Origin: Caenimonas soli
Lineage (GTDB): Bacteria > Pseudomonadota > Gammaproteobacteria > Burkholderiales > Burkholderiaceae_C
DNA: 64,000 nucleotides
Assembly (NCBI RefSeq): GCF_013155545.1
Contig: NZ_JABJVV010000008.1
Location: 186,001 to 250,000 of the forward strand
Direction of reading: 5' to 3'
Below are positions 26,617 through 34,194 of this stretch, piece after piece. The notes under the pieces were generated by a model. The model was not told where the DNA came from, did not search any database, and worked only from the letters and a program-made list of their open reading frames with translations. Both the position numbers and the translations under genes were made by a program. How positions within the stretch are numbered: position 1 is the stretch's first letter; every line of letters begins with the position of its first letter.

Positions 26617-27873
26617 ATGACCGATCTTCTGAAAACCAAGCTGTCCCGCCGCACCGTGCTGCAAGCCGCAGCAGCAGGCGCCGTGGGCATCTCGCCCGCC
26701 TTGCGATCGGCCGTGTGGGCCCAGGGCTCCGATGCACCCGAGAAGAAAGAGGTCAAGATCGGCTTCATCCCCCTCACCGACTGCGCCAGCGTGGTGATGG
26801 CCTCGGTGCTGGGCATCGACCAGAAGTACGGCGTCAAGATCATCCCGACCAAGGAAGCCAGCTGGGCCGGCGTGCGCGACAAGCTCGTCAATGGCGAGCT
26901 GGACATGGCCCACGTGTTGTATGGCCTGATCTACGGCGTGCACATGGGCACGGCCGGCCCGAAGAAGGACATGGCCATCCTGATGAGCCTGAACAACAAT
27001 GGCCAGGCCATCACGCTGTCCAAGAAGATCGCCGACAAGGGCGCCGTCGATGCCGCCTCGCTGGCCAAGCTGATGGAAAAGGAAAAGCGCGAATACACCT
27101 TCGCCCAGACCTTCCCCACCGGCACCCATGCCATGTGGCTGTACTACTGGCTGGCCAGCGCCGGCATCAACCCATTCAAGGATGCCAAGGCCATCGTGGT
27201 GCCGCCGCCCCAGATGGTGGCCAACATGCGTGTGGGCAATATGGATGGTTTCTGCGTGGGTGAACCCTGGGGCCACCGCGCCATCATGGATGGCATCGGC
27301 GTCACAGCCGTCACCACCCAGGACATCTGGAAGGACCACCCCGAAAAGACGTTGGGCACCACGGCCGAATTCGTCAAGAAATATCCCAACACAGCGCGTG
27401 CCGTAACCGCCGCGATCCTGGAAGCCGGGCGTTGGATCGACACCGGCCTGCAGAACAAGATGAAGATGGCCGAGACGGTGGCCGACAAGTCGTACGTCAA
27501 CACCAGCGTCGATGCGATCAACCAGCGCATCCTGGGCCGCTACCAGAACGGCATGGGCAAGACCTGGGACGACCCCAACCACATGAAGTTCTACAACGAC
27601 GGCGCGGCGACGTTCCCCTACCTGTCGGATGGCATGTGGTTCCTCACCCAGCACAAGCGCTGGGGCCTGATCAAGGACCACCCCGACTACCTGGGTATCG
27701 CCAAGCAGATCAACCAGATCGACGTCTACAAGCAGGCCGCCGCCGCCTCCAAGACGCCGGTCCCGAAGGACGTCATGCGCACCAGCAAGATGATCGACGG
27801 CACGGTCTGGGACGGCAAGGACCCCAAGAAGTACGCGGACTCCTTCAAGGTCCGCGCCGCACCCGCAGCCTGA
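26617..27873 (+). CDS. nrtA: nitrate ABC transporter substrate-binding protein (NrtA)
   Basis: NrtA binds nitrate (and often nitrite) in the periplasm for the NrtBC(D) importer. The 418-residue protein starts with a twin-arginine signal, LSRRTVLQAAAAGAVG, cleaved near WAQG, and has the family block VKIGFIPLTDCASVVMA and the motif FCVGEPWGHRA. I use ATG 26617; a GTG one codon upstream is better spaced from GGAG (8 bases) and is possible. The signal argues that this is the transporter component, not a cytoplasmic NasS sensor. It is first in nrtABC behind a sigma-54 promoter and an attenuator. Confidence 0.93.
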   Translation: MTDLLKTKLSRRTVLQAAAAGAVGISPALRSAVWAQGSDAPEKKEVKIGFIPLTDCASVVMASVLGIDQKYGVKIIPTKEASWAGVRDKLVNGELDMAHVLYGLIYGVHMGTAGPKKDMAILMSLNNNGQAITLSKKIADKGAVDAASLAKLMEKEKREYTFAQTFPTGTHAMWLYYWLASAGINPFKDAKAIVVPPPQMVANMRVGNMDGFCVGEPWGHRAIMDGIGVTAVTTQDIWKDHPEKTLGTTAEFVKKYPNTARAVTAAILEAGRWIDTGLQNKMKMAETVADKSYVNTSVDAINQRILGRYQNGMGKTWDDPNHMKFYNDGAATFPYLSDGMWFLTQHKRWGLIKDHPDYLGIAKQINQIDVYKQAAAASKTPVPKDVMRTSKMIDGTVWDGKDPKKYADSFKVRAAPAA

Positions 27874-27883
27874 GGAGAAAACC

Positions 27884-28825
27884 ATGGTCAGCGCAGTTTT
27901 TCATTCCCCGCTCGAGAACCCCGCATCCCCACCGGTGCTGGGCCCGCGCGAGCAGCCCGCTCCCGCCGTGAAGACCGTCGCCGCCAACACGGCGGCGCGG
28001 ACTGCGCCGGCCGCCGAAGCCAAGCCGTCGCGCCAGCCCTTCGACTGGCGTGCCCTGTGGCTCAGGGTCCTTCCGCCGATCTTTGGCCTGGGCTTCCTGG
28101 TGGGCATCTGGGCCATCGTCGCGATGAAAACCGGCAGCGGTTTTCCGACACCGGCCGAGACCTTCAAGCAGGCCGTCGACGTGTTCAGCGATCCGTTCTA
28201 CCAGAAGGGTCCCAATGACCAAGGCATCGGCTGGAACGTGCTGCTGTCGCTGCAGCGCGTGGCCTTCGGCTTCGGCATGGCGGCGGCCGTGGGAATCCCC
28301 CTGGGCTTCATGATCGGACGCTTCACCTTCCTGTCGCGGATGTTCAACCCGCTGATCAGCCTCTTGCGCCCGGTGTCGCCGCTGGCCTGGCTGCCGATCG
28401 GCCTGATGGTCTTCAAGGGCGCCAACCCGGCGGCCATCTGGACCATCTTCATCTGCTCGATCTGGCCGATGATCATCAACACGGCCGTGGGCGTGCAGCG
28501 CGTTCCCAGCGACTACATGAACGTCGCCCGGGTGCTCAATCTCTCCGAATGGAAGATCGTCACCAAGATCCTGTTCCCCGCGGTGCTGCCCTACACGCTC
28601 ACCGGCGTGCGGCTGGCAGTGGGCACGGCCTGGCTGGTGATCGTGGCGGCCGAGATGCTCACGGGCGGCGTCGGCATCGGCTTCTGGGTCTGGGACGAGT
28701 GGAACAACCTCAACGTCAAGAACATCATCATCGCGATCTTCACGATCGGCATGGTCGGCCTGATCCTCGAATTCGCGCTGATCAAGCTGGCAACCGCATT
28801 TACTTTCGAAGAGGTGAAAGCATGA
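27884..28825 (+). CDS. nrtB: nitrate ABC transporter permease (NrtB)
   Basis: A 313-residue inner-membrane permease for nitrate. A long Pro/Ala-rich cytoplasmic N-terminus (about 1-50) precedes about six spans, the first near residues 62-84. The EAA-type loop LNLSEWKIVTKILFPAVLPYTLTGVRLAV marks the ATPase contact; GVGIGFWVWDEWNNLN is typical for NrtB. It begins 10 bases after nrtA with GAGGAG upstream. Its stop shares ATGA with a 29-codon frame that in turn overlaps nrtC. Confidence 0.94.
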   Translation: MVSAVFHSPLENPASPPVLGPREQPAPAVKTVAANTAARTAPAAEAKPSRQPFDWRALWLRVLPPIFGLGFLVGIWAIVAMKTGSGFPTPAETFKQAVDVFSDPFYQKGPNDQGIGWNVLLSLQRVAFGFGMAAAVGIPLGFMIGRFTFLSRMFNPLISLLRPVSPLAWLPIGLMVFKGANPAAIWTIFICSIWPMIINTAVGVQRVPSDYMNVARVLNLSEWKIVTKILFPAVLPYTLTGVRLAVGTAWLVIVAAEMLTGGVGIGFWVWDEWNNLNVKNIIIAIFTIGMVGLILEFALIKLATAFTFEEVKA

Positions 28826-28911
28826 ACGCAGCGCAGAACCGCTTCAAGCAAGTTCACGCCCCCTCGGGGGGCAGTGCAGCCGCCTTGGCGGCAAACGTGG
28901 GGGCCCTATGA
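28822..28911 (+). CDS. 29-residue small ORF bridging nrtB and the nrt ATPase gene
   Basis: A 29-codon frame starts ATGAACGCAGCGCAG on the nrtB stop (ATGA) and ends in a TGA inside the ATG of the ATPase gene (ATGA), so ribosomes could pass through all three genes without a gap. The peptide begins MNAAQNRFKQVHAPSGG and is Ala-rich at the end, with no recognisable family. Two GC-rich hairpins lie inside it. It may be translated only as a coupling device, or may be an inserted intergenic repeat that happens to keep the frame. No function is assigned. Confidence 0.45.
   Translation: MNAAQNRFKQVHAPSGGSAAALAANVGAL
28858..28892. repeat. Two adjacent GC-rich perfect hairpins between nrtB and nrt ATPase gene
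   Basis: GCCCCC-TCG-GGGGGC (28858-28872) and GCCGCC-TT-GGCGGC (28879-28892) are perfect inverted repeats six bases apart. No T tract follows. They resemble dispersed REP-like intergenic elements and could stabilise the upstream mRNA or tune ATPase synthesis. Only one copy is in this window. Confidence 0.55.
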
Positions 28912-29744
28912 ACGCCAATCTGACTACCAAGTACATTCAGATCCATGGTGTCGAGCAGACCTTCAAGACGAACAAGGGACCCTTCGTCGCGCTGCGCGAC
29001 ATCAACCTGACGGTTGCCAAGGGCGAGTTCGTGACGATGATCGGCCACTCGGGCTGCGGCAAATCCACGCTGCTGAACCTGATCGCCGGCCTGACGACAC
29101 CGACGCAGGGCAGCCTGCTCTGCGCCAACCGCGAAATCGCGGGCCCCGGTCCGGATCGTGGCGTGGTGTTCCAGAACCACTCGCTGCTGCCTTGGCTGAC
29201 CTGCTTCGAGAACGTCTACCTGGCGGTGGAGCGCGTGTTCGGCCAGACCCGTGAGGCCGGCATCCCCGCGGAGAGCCGGGCCCAGCTGCGGGCCCGTACC
29301 GACGCCGCGCTGGCGATGGTGGGCCTGACGGCGGCCGCACAGAAGCGACCGGGCGAGATTTCGGGCGGCATGAAGCAGCGCGTGGGCATTGCCCGCGCCC
29401 TGTCGATGGAGCCGAACGTGCTGCTGCTGGACGAGCCCTTCGGTGCGCTCGACGCATTGACCCGCGCCAAGCTGCAGGACGAGCTGCTGCAGATCGTCGC
29501 CAAGACCCACAGCACCGTGGTGATGGTGACGCACGACGTGGACGAGGCGGTGCTGCTGTCCGACCGCATCGTGATGCTGACCAACGGCCCGGCGGCCACC
29601 ATCGGCGAAATCCTCGCCGTGGACCTGCCGCGCCCGCGCGACCGGATCGAGCTGGCGGAAGACACGCGCTACGTGCATTACCGAAAGGCCGTCATCGACT
29701 TCCTCTACACGCGCCAGTCGCACGTCGAGAAACTCGTCGCCTGA
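28908..29744 (+). CDS. nrtC: nitrate ABC transporter ATP-binding protein (NrtC/NrtD)
   Basis: A 278-residue ATPase driving nitrate import. Walker A is GHSGCGKST (46-54), the Q-loop FQNHSLLPW, the signature ISGGMKQR and Walker B LLLDEPFGALD, followed by the switch His in VTHDVDEAV. It is the short NrtD-like form; the C-terminal NrtA-like sensor domain found on cyanobacterial NrtC is absent. It is the only ATPase gene in the operon, so the transporter probably uses a homodimer. A 48-base gap separates it from the sensor kinase gene. Confidence 0.94.
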   Translation: MNANLTTKYIQIHGVEQTFKTNKGPFVALRDINLTVAKGEFVTMIGHSGCGKSTLLNLIAGLTTPTQGSLLCANREIAGPGPDRGVVFQNHSLLPWLTCFENVYLAVERVFGQTREAGIPAESRAQLRARTDAALAMVGLTAAAQKRPGEISGGMKQRVGIARALSMEPNVLLLDEPFGALDALTRAKLQDELLQIVAKTHSTVVMVTHDVDEAVLLSDRIVMLTNGPAATIGEILAVDLPRPRDRIELAEDTRYVHYRKAVIDFLYTRQSHVEKLVA

Positions 29745-29792
29745 CACAGCACAGGCCCCGGAAGAACCAATAAAAAAGAACGGAAATCCACC

Positions 29793-31931
29793 ATGGCCGC
29801 AGTCCTCCCTCTCGACCCCGGCGCCTCGGGCGCCGCGCCGCGCAAAGCCGGCTCCACGCGCGACACCAGGACGCGCGCCGGTTTCTCGTTCGGCAAGTAC
29901 CGCGAGATCATCATCGCGGTGGCGTTCTTCCTGCTGTTCGACCTGGGCGTGCTGGTGCTGAACTTCTACACCTCGTTCAAGATCGACCAGGACACGGTGG
30001 CCATCAACCTGGCCGGCCGCCAGCGCTATGTTTCGCAGCGCATCGCCCGCACCCTGCTCGAGCTGGACGCGGCGCGCATCGCGGGGCAGCCTTACCGGCC
30101 GGACACCCTGGCCGAGTTGCGCGCCGGCGCCAAGGTGTTCGACCTCTCGCACAAGGCGTTCCGCGAAGGCGCGACGGTGCCGGGCGGCGACGGCAAACCG
30201 GTGTTCCTGGAAGCCGTGACGTCGCCGCGCGGGCGCGAATTGGAGGACAAGGTCGAGGCGCTGTGGCGGCCCTACTTCGACAAGCTGCAGCCGATCCTCG
30301 GGAGCGACAACTTCGCGCCCGACAGTCTGGCCGCCGCCCTGGGCTACAGCCAGGCGAACAACATCAAGCTGCTGGGCGTCGCCAACGACTTCGTGACCGA
30401 AACGCAGCAGATCGGCGCTTCCCGCGCCAGCGTGCTGCGCATGGTGCAAACCGGCGGCATCGTGCTGGCGCTGCTGAACTTCGCCTTCATCCTGTTCAAG
30501 TTCCTGAACCGGCTGAAGACCTCGGACGCCGCGATCGAGGCGGCGAACGAAGAAAACCGCGAAATCCTGACCAGCGTGCGCGAAGGCCTGTTCCTCATCA
30601 CGCCGGACTTCAAGCTCGGCTCGCAGCTCTCGCAGTCCGCGCACACCCTGTTTGGCCGCCAGCTGGCGCCCGGCGACAATTTCTTCGCCTTGCTGCACCC
30701 CCTGGTGTCCGACAAGGCGCTGACCGATGCGCGCGACTATGTGCAGCTGCTGTTCGCGCCCCACGTCAAGGAAGCGCTGGTGCAGGGCATCAATCCGCTG
30801 TCTGAGGTCGAGGTCGCCGTCAAGAACCGCCTGGGCCAAAATGCCCGCCGCCACCTGTCGTTCCACTTCAACCGGGTCCAGGAGGGCGGCGCGGTGCGGC
30901 ACCTGCTGGTCACGGTGCAGGACATCTCCACGCGCATCGAACTCGAGACCAAGCTGCAAAGCGAGCGCCAGCGTTCGCAAAAGGAATTCGCCATGCTGCT
31001 CAAGGCGATCGACGCCGACCCGGCGCTGCTGCGCCAGTTCGTCGCGCGCGCCGAGACCAGCTTGCTGGAAATCAACGACATCATGCGCAGCGCCTCCGCC
31101 GTCCACGGCGAGGCCGCCATCCTCAAGCGCCTGGACGAGATCGCCCGCAAGGTGCATTCGCTCAAGGGCGATGCCGGCACCCTGGGCCTGGAGACGGTGG
31201 CCAACCAGGCCCATCTGTTCGAAAGCGAGCTGCTGCGCATCCGCCAGTCGGGCGGTGCCAGCGGCGACCTGGGAGCGGCGCTGTTGTCGCTGCCCCTGCC
31301 GCTGGAAGACTTGCTCAACAAGGTGTCGGCCCTCAAGAGCCTGACCGGCCTGCAGCGCCCGGCGCAGGATGCGGGCTCGCCCGATGCGGTCAACGGCACA
31401 TTGACCAAGCTGGCGCAGGACGTGGCCGCCGACACCGGCAAGAAGGTCCAGGCCATGGTGCGGATCGGCAGCCAGAGCGACCTGCACGAAACCACCGCAA
31501 CGCTGGTGCGCGAGATCGCTGTTCAGTTAGTGCGCAACGCAGTGGTGCACGGCGTGGAAACGCCGAAGGTCAGAGCCGCCGGGGGCAAGCCCGACGAAGG
31601 AAAGGTCGAAGTGCAACTGGTACGCGGCGAGACCGAATGGACGCTCGCGGTACGCGACGACGGCGCCGGCCTTTCCGCCACGAAGGTGCGCCAGAAGCTG
31701 CTCGATCTGGGCTGGTACACGGCGCAGCAGCTCGACAGCTTCGACGACCGCCAGATCGTGTCGCACATCTTCAAGCCCGGGTTCTCCACCGCCGGCAATG
31801 TGTCGATGCACGCGGGCCGCGGCGTTGGGCTGGACCTGGTGCAGTCCAACGTGCAGAAACTCGGCGCCCGCATCCTGCTGAGTTCCACGCCCGGTGAGTT
31901 CACCGAGTTCAAGATCAAGTTCGCCGCATGA
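29793..31931 (+). CDS. PilJ-type (NarX-like) sensor fused to a CheA-like histidine kinase
   Basis: A 712-residue membrane sensor kinase. One span lies at 39-58 and one at 221-238, bounding a periplasmic PilJ/NarX-like helical domain. That domain begins INLAGRQRYVSQRIARTL (71-88), close to the nitrate-binding P-box of NarX/NarQ with its conserved Arg. A PAS-like region (about 258-385) follows. Then comes an HPt domain with the phosphorylatable H455 in VHSLKGDAGTLG, and a CheA-type ATPase (RNAVVHG 581-587, DDGAGL 622-627, KPGFST, GRGVGLD 675-681). The CheW-like P5 domain is absent; the protein ends after the ATPase. It is co-directional with nrtABC and shares ATGA with a CheY gene. Nitrate sensing is inferred from domain and context. 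Confidence 0.88.
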   Translation: MAAVLPLDPGASGAAPRKAGSTRDTRTRAGFSFGKYREIIIAVAFFLLFDLGVLVLNFYTSFKIDQDTVAINLAGRQRYVSQRIARTLLELDAARIAGQPYRPDTLAELRAGAKVFDLSHKAFREGATVPGGDGKPVFLEAVTSPRGRELEDKVEALWRPYFDKLQPILGSDNFAPDSLAAALGYSQANNIKLLGVANDFVTETQQIGASRASVLRMVQTGGIVLALLNFAFILFKFLNRLKTSDAAIEAANEENREILTSVREGLFLITPDFKLGSQLSQSAHTLFGRQLAPGDNFFALLHPLVSDKALTDARDYVQLLFAPHVKEALVQGINPLSEVEVAVKNRLGQNARRHLSFHFNRVQEGGAVRHLLVTVQDISTRIELETKLQSERQRSQKEFAMLLKAIDADPALLRQFVARAETSLLEINDIMRSASAVHGEAAILKRLDEIARKVHSLKGDAGTLGLETVANQAHLFESELLRIRQSGGASGDLGAALLSLPLPLEDLLNKVSALKSLTGLQRPAQDAGSPDAVNGTLTKLAQDVAADTGKKVQAMVRIGSQSDLHETTATLVREIAVQLVRNAVVHGVETPKVRAAGGKPDEGKVEVQLVRGETEWTLAVRDDGAGLSATKVRQKLLDLGWYTAQQLDSFDDRQIVSHIFKPGFSTAGNVSMHAGRGVGLDLVQSNVQKLGARILLSSTPGEFTEFKIKFAA

Positions 31932-32320
31932 CCGAAAAGAGAACTGCCATGCGCCTCCTCATCGTCGACGACTCCAACATGATCCGCTCGCGCATTTCGC
32001 GGGTGGTCCAAAGCGGTGGCCTGGCCGGCGTTTCGCTGGTGGGCCTCGCGCGCAACGGCGCCGAGGCCGTGCGCATCGCCCGCGCCACCCGTCCCGAAGT
32101 GGTGACCATGGACCTGACCATGCCTGAAATGGACGGCGTGGAGTGCATAGGCCAGCTGCTTCGCCTCTTCCCCAACATCAACATCCTCGTAGTGAGCGCC
32201 CTCTCCGACAAATCCACAGCCATCGCCGCGCTCAAGCTCGGCGCCCGCGGCTTCGTAGCCAAACCATTCACCGACGACGAACTCAAGATGGCCCTGCTCG
32301 ACGTCATGGAGGCAAGATGA
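31928..32320 (+). CDS. CheY-like single-domain response regulator
   Basis: A 130-residue receiver without an output domain. The acidic pocket D14-D15, phosphoacceptor D62 (VTMDLTMPEMDG), S90 and K112 (VAKPF) are all present, so it should be phosphorylated. It starts on the kinase stop (ATGA) and stops on the CheX start (ATGA), so kinase, receiver and phosphatase are translationally coupled. Its natural partner is the CheA-like kinase. With no DNA-binding or flagellar gene nearby, the output must go through protein contact, perhaps to NasT or to the PP2C/kinase; this is inference. Confidence 0.93.
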   Translation: MTEKRTAMRLLIVDDSNMIRSRISRVVQSGGLAGVSLVGLARNGAEAVRIARATRPEVVTMDLTMPEMDGVECIGQLLRLFPNINILVVSALSDKSTAIAALKLGARGFVAKPFTDDELKMALLDVMEAR

Positions 32321-32778
32321 TCGATTCCCTGCACCAAAACGAGCTGAAGCTTTTCGTCGATTCGGTCCGGCGCTATTTCCAGATCATCACCAAGCAGGAG
32401 CCGCAGATCACGTCTGCCTTCCTCGGCACCGGAGACATCGACGGTTACGACTTCAATGGCATCGTGACCTTCTCCGGCTCGTACAACGGCCACGTAATCG
32501 TTTCCATGCCGCCGCAGCTGGTGCGCGAGCTGCTGCTGCTGCAAGGCGAGACCGACCTGTCCGAGAGCAACCTGCTGGATGCGGTGGGCGAAATCGCCAA
32601 CACCCTGGGCGGGAATGCCCGCAAGGCGCTGGGCCCCGCCCTGCAGATCTCGGTGCCGGTGAAGCTGCACGGCTCCTCCGGCGTCAAGGCGCGCGTGCGC
32701 AAGCACCCTTACGTCATCACGCTGCGCTGGAACCACCAGCCGGCGATGGTCTGCGTGGACATGGAGAAGCGGCACTAG
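32317..32778 (+). CDS. CheX-like chemotaxis phosphatase
   Basis: A 153-residue CheC/CheX/FliY-family protein that should dephosphorylate CheY-P. The phosphatase signature E-x2-N is present once, as E92 and N95 in VGEIANTLGGNARKAL, which fits CheX (one site) better than CheC (two sites). Length agrees with CheX. ATG 32317 shares ATGA with the receiver gene. Its presence suggests that the receiver's phosphorylation is short-lived and that this is a complete signalling cycle: kinase, receiver, phosphatase. It is the last gene before the narK promoter. Confidence 0.88.
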   Translation: MIDSLHQNELKLFVDSVRRYFQIITKQEPQITSAFLGTGDIDGYDFNGIVTFSGSYNGHVIVSMPPQLVRELLLLQGETDLSESNLLDAVGEIANTLGGNARKALGPALQISVPVKLHGSSGVKARVRKHPYVITLRWNHQPAMVCVDMEKRH

Positions 32779-32797
32779 CCGCGGGCACCTGCGCCTA

Positions 32798-32818
32798 ATT
32801 TGGTGCGGCGCACCAAAT
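32798..32818. promoter_or_regulatory. Perfect 21-base palindrome upstream of narK
   Basis: Ten-base arms ATTTGGTGCG and CGCACCAAAT flank a single central G (32808). Its centre is 69 bases before the -24 GG of the narK sigma-54 promoter, a usual enhancer distance. A near copy lies before nrtA at 26385-26401. Probable binding site of a dimeric nitrogen activator. Confidence 0.7.
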
Positions 32819-32874
32819 GGGCTTGCATAACGCCCCGCTTTGAAGCGCCAGGGCGGCATTTTGCGTGCCCCATG

Positions 32875-32891
32875 CTGGCACGGTTCTCGCA
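32875..32891 (+). promoter_or_regulatory. Sigma-54 promoter of narK pair
   Basis: CTGGCACGGTTCTCGCA matches the -24/-12 consensus with one difference in the -12 box (TCGCA for TTGCA); GG at 32877 and GC at 32889 have the required spacing. Predicted start about 32902, leaving a 36-base leader before ATG 32938. Confidence 0.75.
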
Positions 32892-32937
32892 CTGATTCTG
32901 TGAACTTACCCCTTCAGTTTCACAGAGGATTTGCACC

Positions 32938-34194
32938 ATGGCGGGTTTTCGCACCTTCTTGAAGTCAGGACATGCGCCGACGCTGTTCGCCGCTTTCCTG
33001 TATTTCGACTTCTGCTTCGCGGTCTGGGTCTTGAACGGCGCCATGGCCCCCTTCATCAGCGAGGCCTACCAGCTCACGGCCGCCCAGAAGGGTTTCATGA
33101 TCTCCGTGCCCATCCTGGCCGGAGCGCTGATGCGCTTCCCGCTGGGGGTGTTGGCGCAGTACATCGGCCGCAAGAATGCCGCGCTGGTGGAGATGGGCCT
33201 GATCGTGCTGGCCCTCGCCTTCGGCTTTTTCTTCATCAGCTCCTATGACCATGTACTGGCCATGGGTGTGCTGCTCGGGATCGCGGGCGCCAGCTTCGGC
33301 GTGGCGCTTTCGCTCGGCTCGGGCTGGTACCCACCCAAATACAAGGGCCTGGCGATGGGCATCGCCGGCGCCGGCAACTCCGGTACCGTGCTCGCCGTGC
33401 TGTTCGCCCCGCCGCTAGCCATGGCCTACGGCTGGCAAGCGGTCTACGGCCTGGCCGCCTTCTTCATGCTGATCCCGATGGTCGTGATGGTGGTTTTCGC
33501 CAAGGAACCGCCGGACATCGAGCACCAGACCTTCCGCCAGCACATCGCCTGCCTGTTCGAGAAGGACGGCTGGGCGTTCAGCCTGATCTACGTGATCACC
33601 TTCGGCGGCTTCATCGGCCTGGCCAGTTTCCTGCCCACCTACTTCCACGACCAGTTCGGCGTCACCAAGGTGCAGGCCGGCCAGCTCACGATGCTCGCGG
33701 CACTGATGGGCTCGGCCATCCGGGTGGTCGGCGGCTACATCTCCGACCGTATCGGCGGCATCAACACCCTCACCGGCGTGCTCGCCGTCGTCGCCGTCAC
33801 GCTGGTGTTGTGCGGCATCGCCGGCAGCTCGCTCACCGTGACCACGCTGCTGTTCATGCTGTGCTTCGCCGCACTGGGCGCGGGCAATGGCGCCCTGTTC
33901 CAGCTGGTGCCGCTGCGCTGGCCGCTGGCCACGGCGGTGGCCGGTTCCATGATCGGCGAAATCGGCGCCCTGGGCGGCGGCTTCCTGCCCAACGCGATGG
34001 GCCTGTCCAAGCAGTACACCGGCACCTACTTCTGGGGCTTCCTGGCCTTCGCCGTGCTCGCCGTCGCCATGCTGGGCATGCTGCGGGTGATGCAGATCCG
34101 TTGGACCCGAACCTGGGCGGAAAAAGGCGGGCGTGCTCGCCCGGCCGAAGGAGGAGCGCCCCACGCCAAGCCTGGCATGGCCGCCGCCAAGTAA
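32938..34194 (+). CDS. NarK/NasA-family nitrate/nitrite transporter, copy 1
   Basis: A 418-residue MFS nitrate/nitrite porter with twelve predicted spans. Family features are the TM1 region FAVWVLNGAMAPFI, the cytoplasmic loop AQYIGRKNAALVEMG, the nitrate signature GIAGASFGVALSLGSGWYP and the second signature GAGNGALFQLVPLRWP. A GAGGAT site precedes ATG 32938. Its TAA overlaps the ATG of a second NarK gene. It has its own sigma-54 promoter, so it belongs to the nitrogen-controlled island rather than to respiratory nitrate use. Confidence 0.94.
   Translation: MAGFRTFLKSGHAPTLFAAFLYFDFCFAVWVLNGAMAPFISEAYQLTAAQKGFMISVPILAGALMRFPLGVLAQYIGRKNAALVEMGLIVLALAFGFFFISSYDHVLAMGVLLGIAGASFGVALSLGSGWYPPKYKGLAMGIAGAGNSGTVLAVLFAPPLAMAYGWQAVYGLAAFFMLIPMVVMVVFAKEPPDIEHQTFRQHIACLFEKDGWAFSLIYVITFGGFIGLASFLPTYFHDQFGVTKVQAGQLTMLAALMGSAIRVVGGYISDRIGGINTLTGVLAVVAVTLVLCGIAGSSLTVTTLLFMLCFAALGAGNGALFQLVPLRWPLATAVAGSMIGEIGALGGGFLPNAMGLSKQYTGTYFWGFLAFAVLAVAMLGMLRVMQIRWTRTWAEKGGRARPAEGGAPHAKPGMAAAK

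Noticed and set aside
28854..31487. An 877-codon minus-strand frame across the nrt ATPase and kinase genes
   Set aside because: Antisense to two motif-complete genes and without a recognisable domain.
32898..32925. Hairpin CTGTGAA/TTCACAG before narK as a second ANTAR target
   Set aside because: Its left arm begins at or before the predicted transcript start, the loop is 14 bases and there is no terminator, so it does not fit the ANTAR element.
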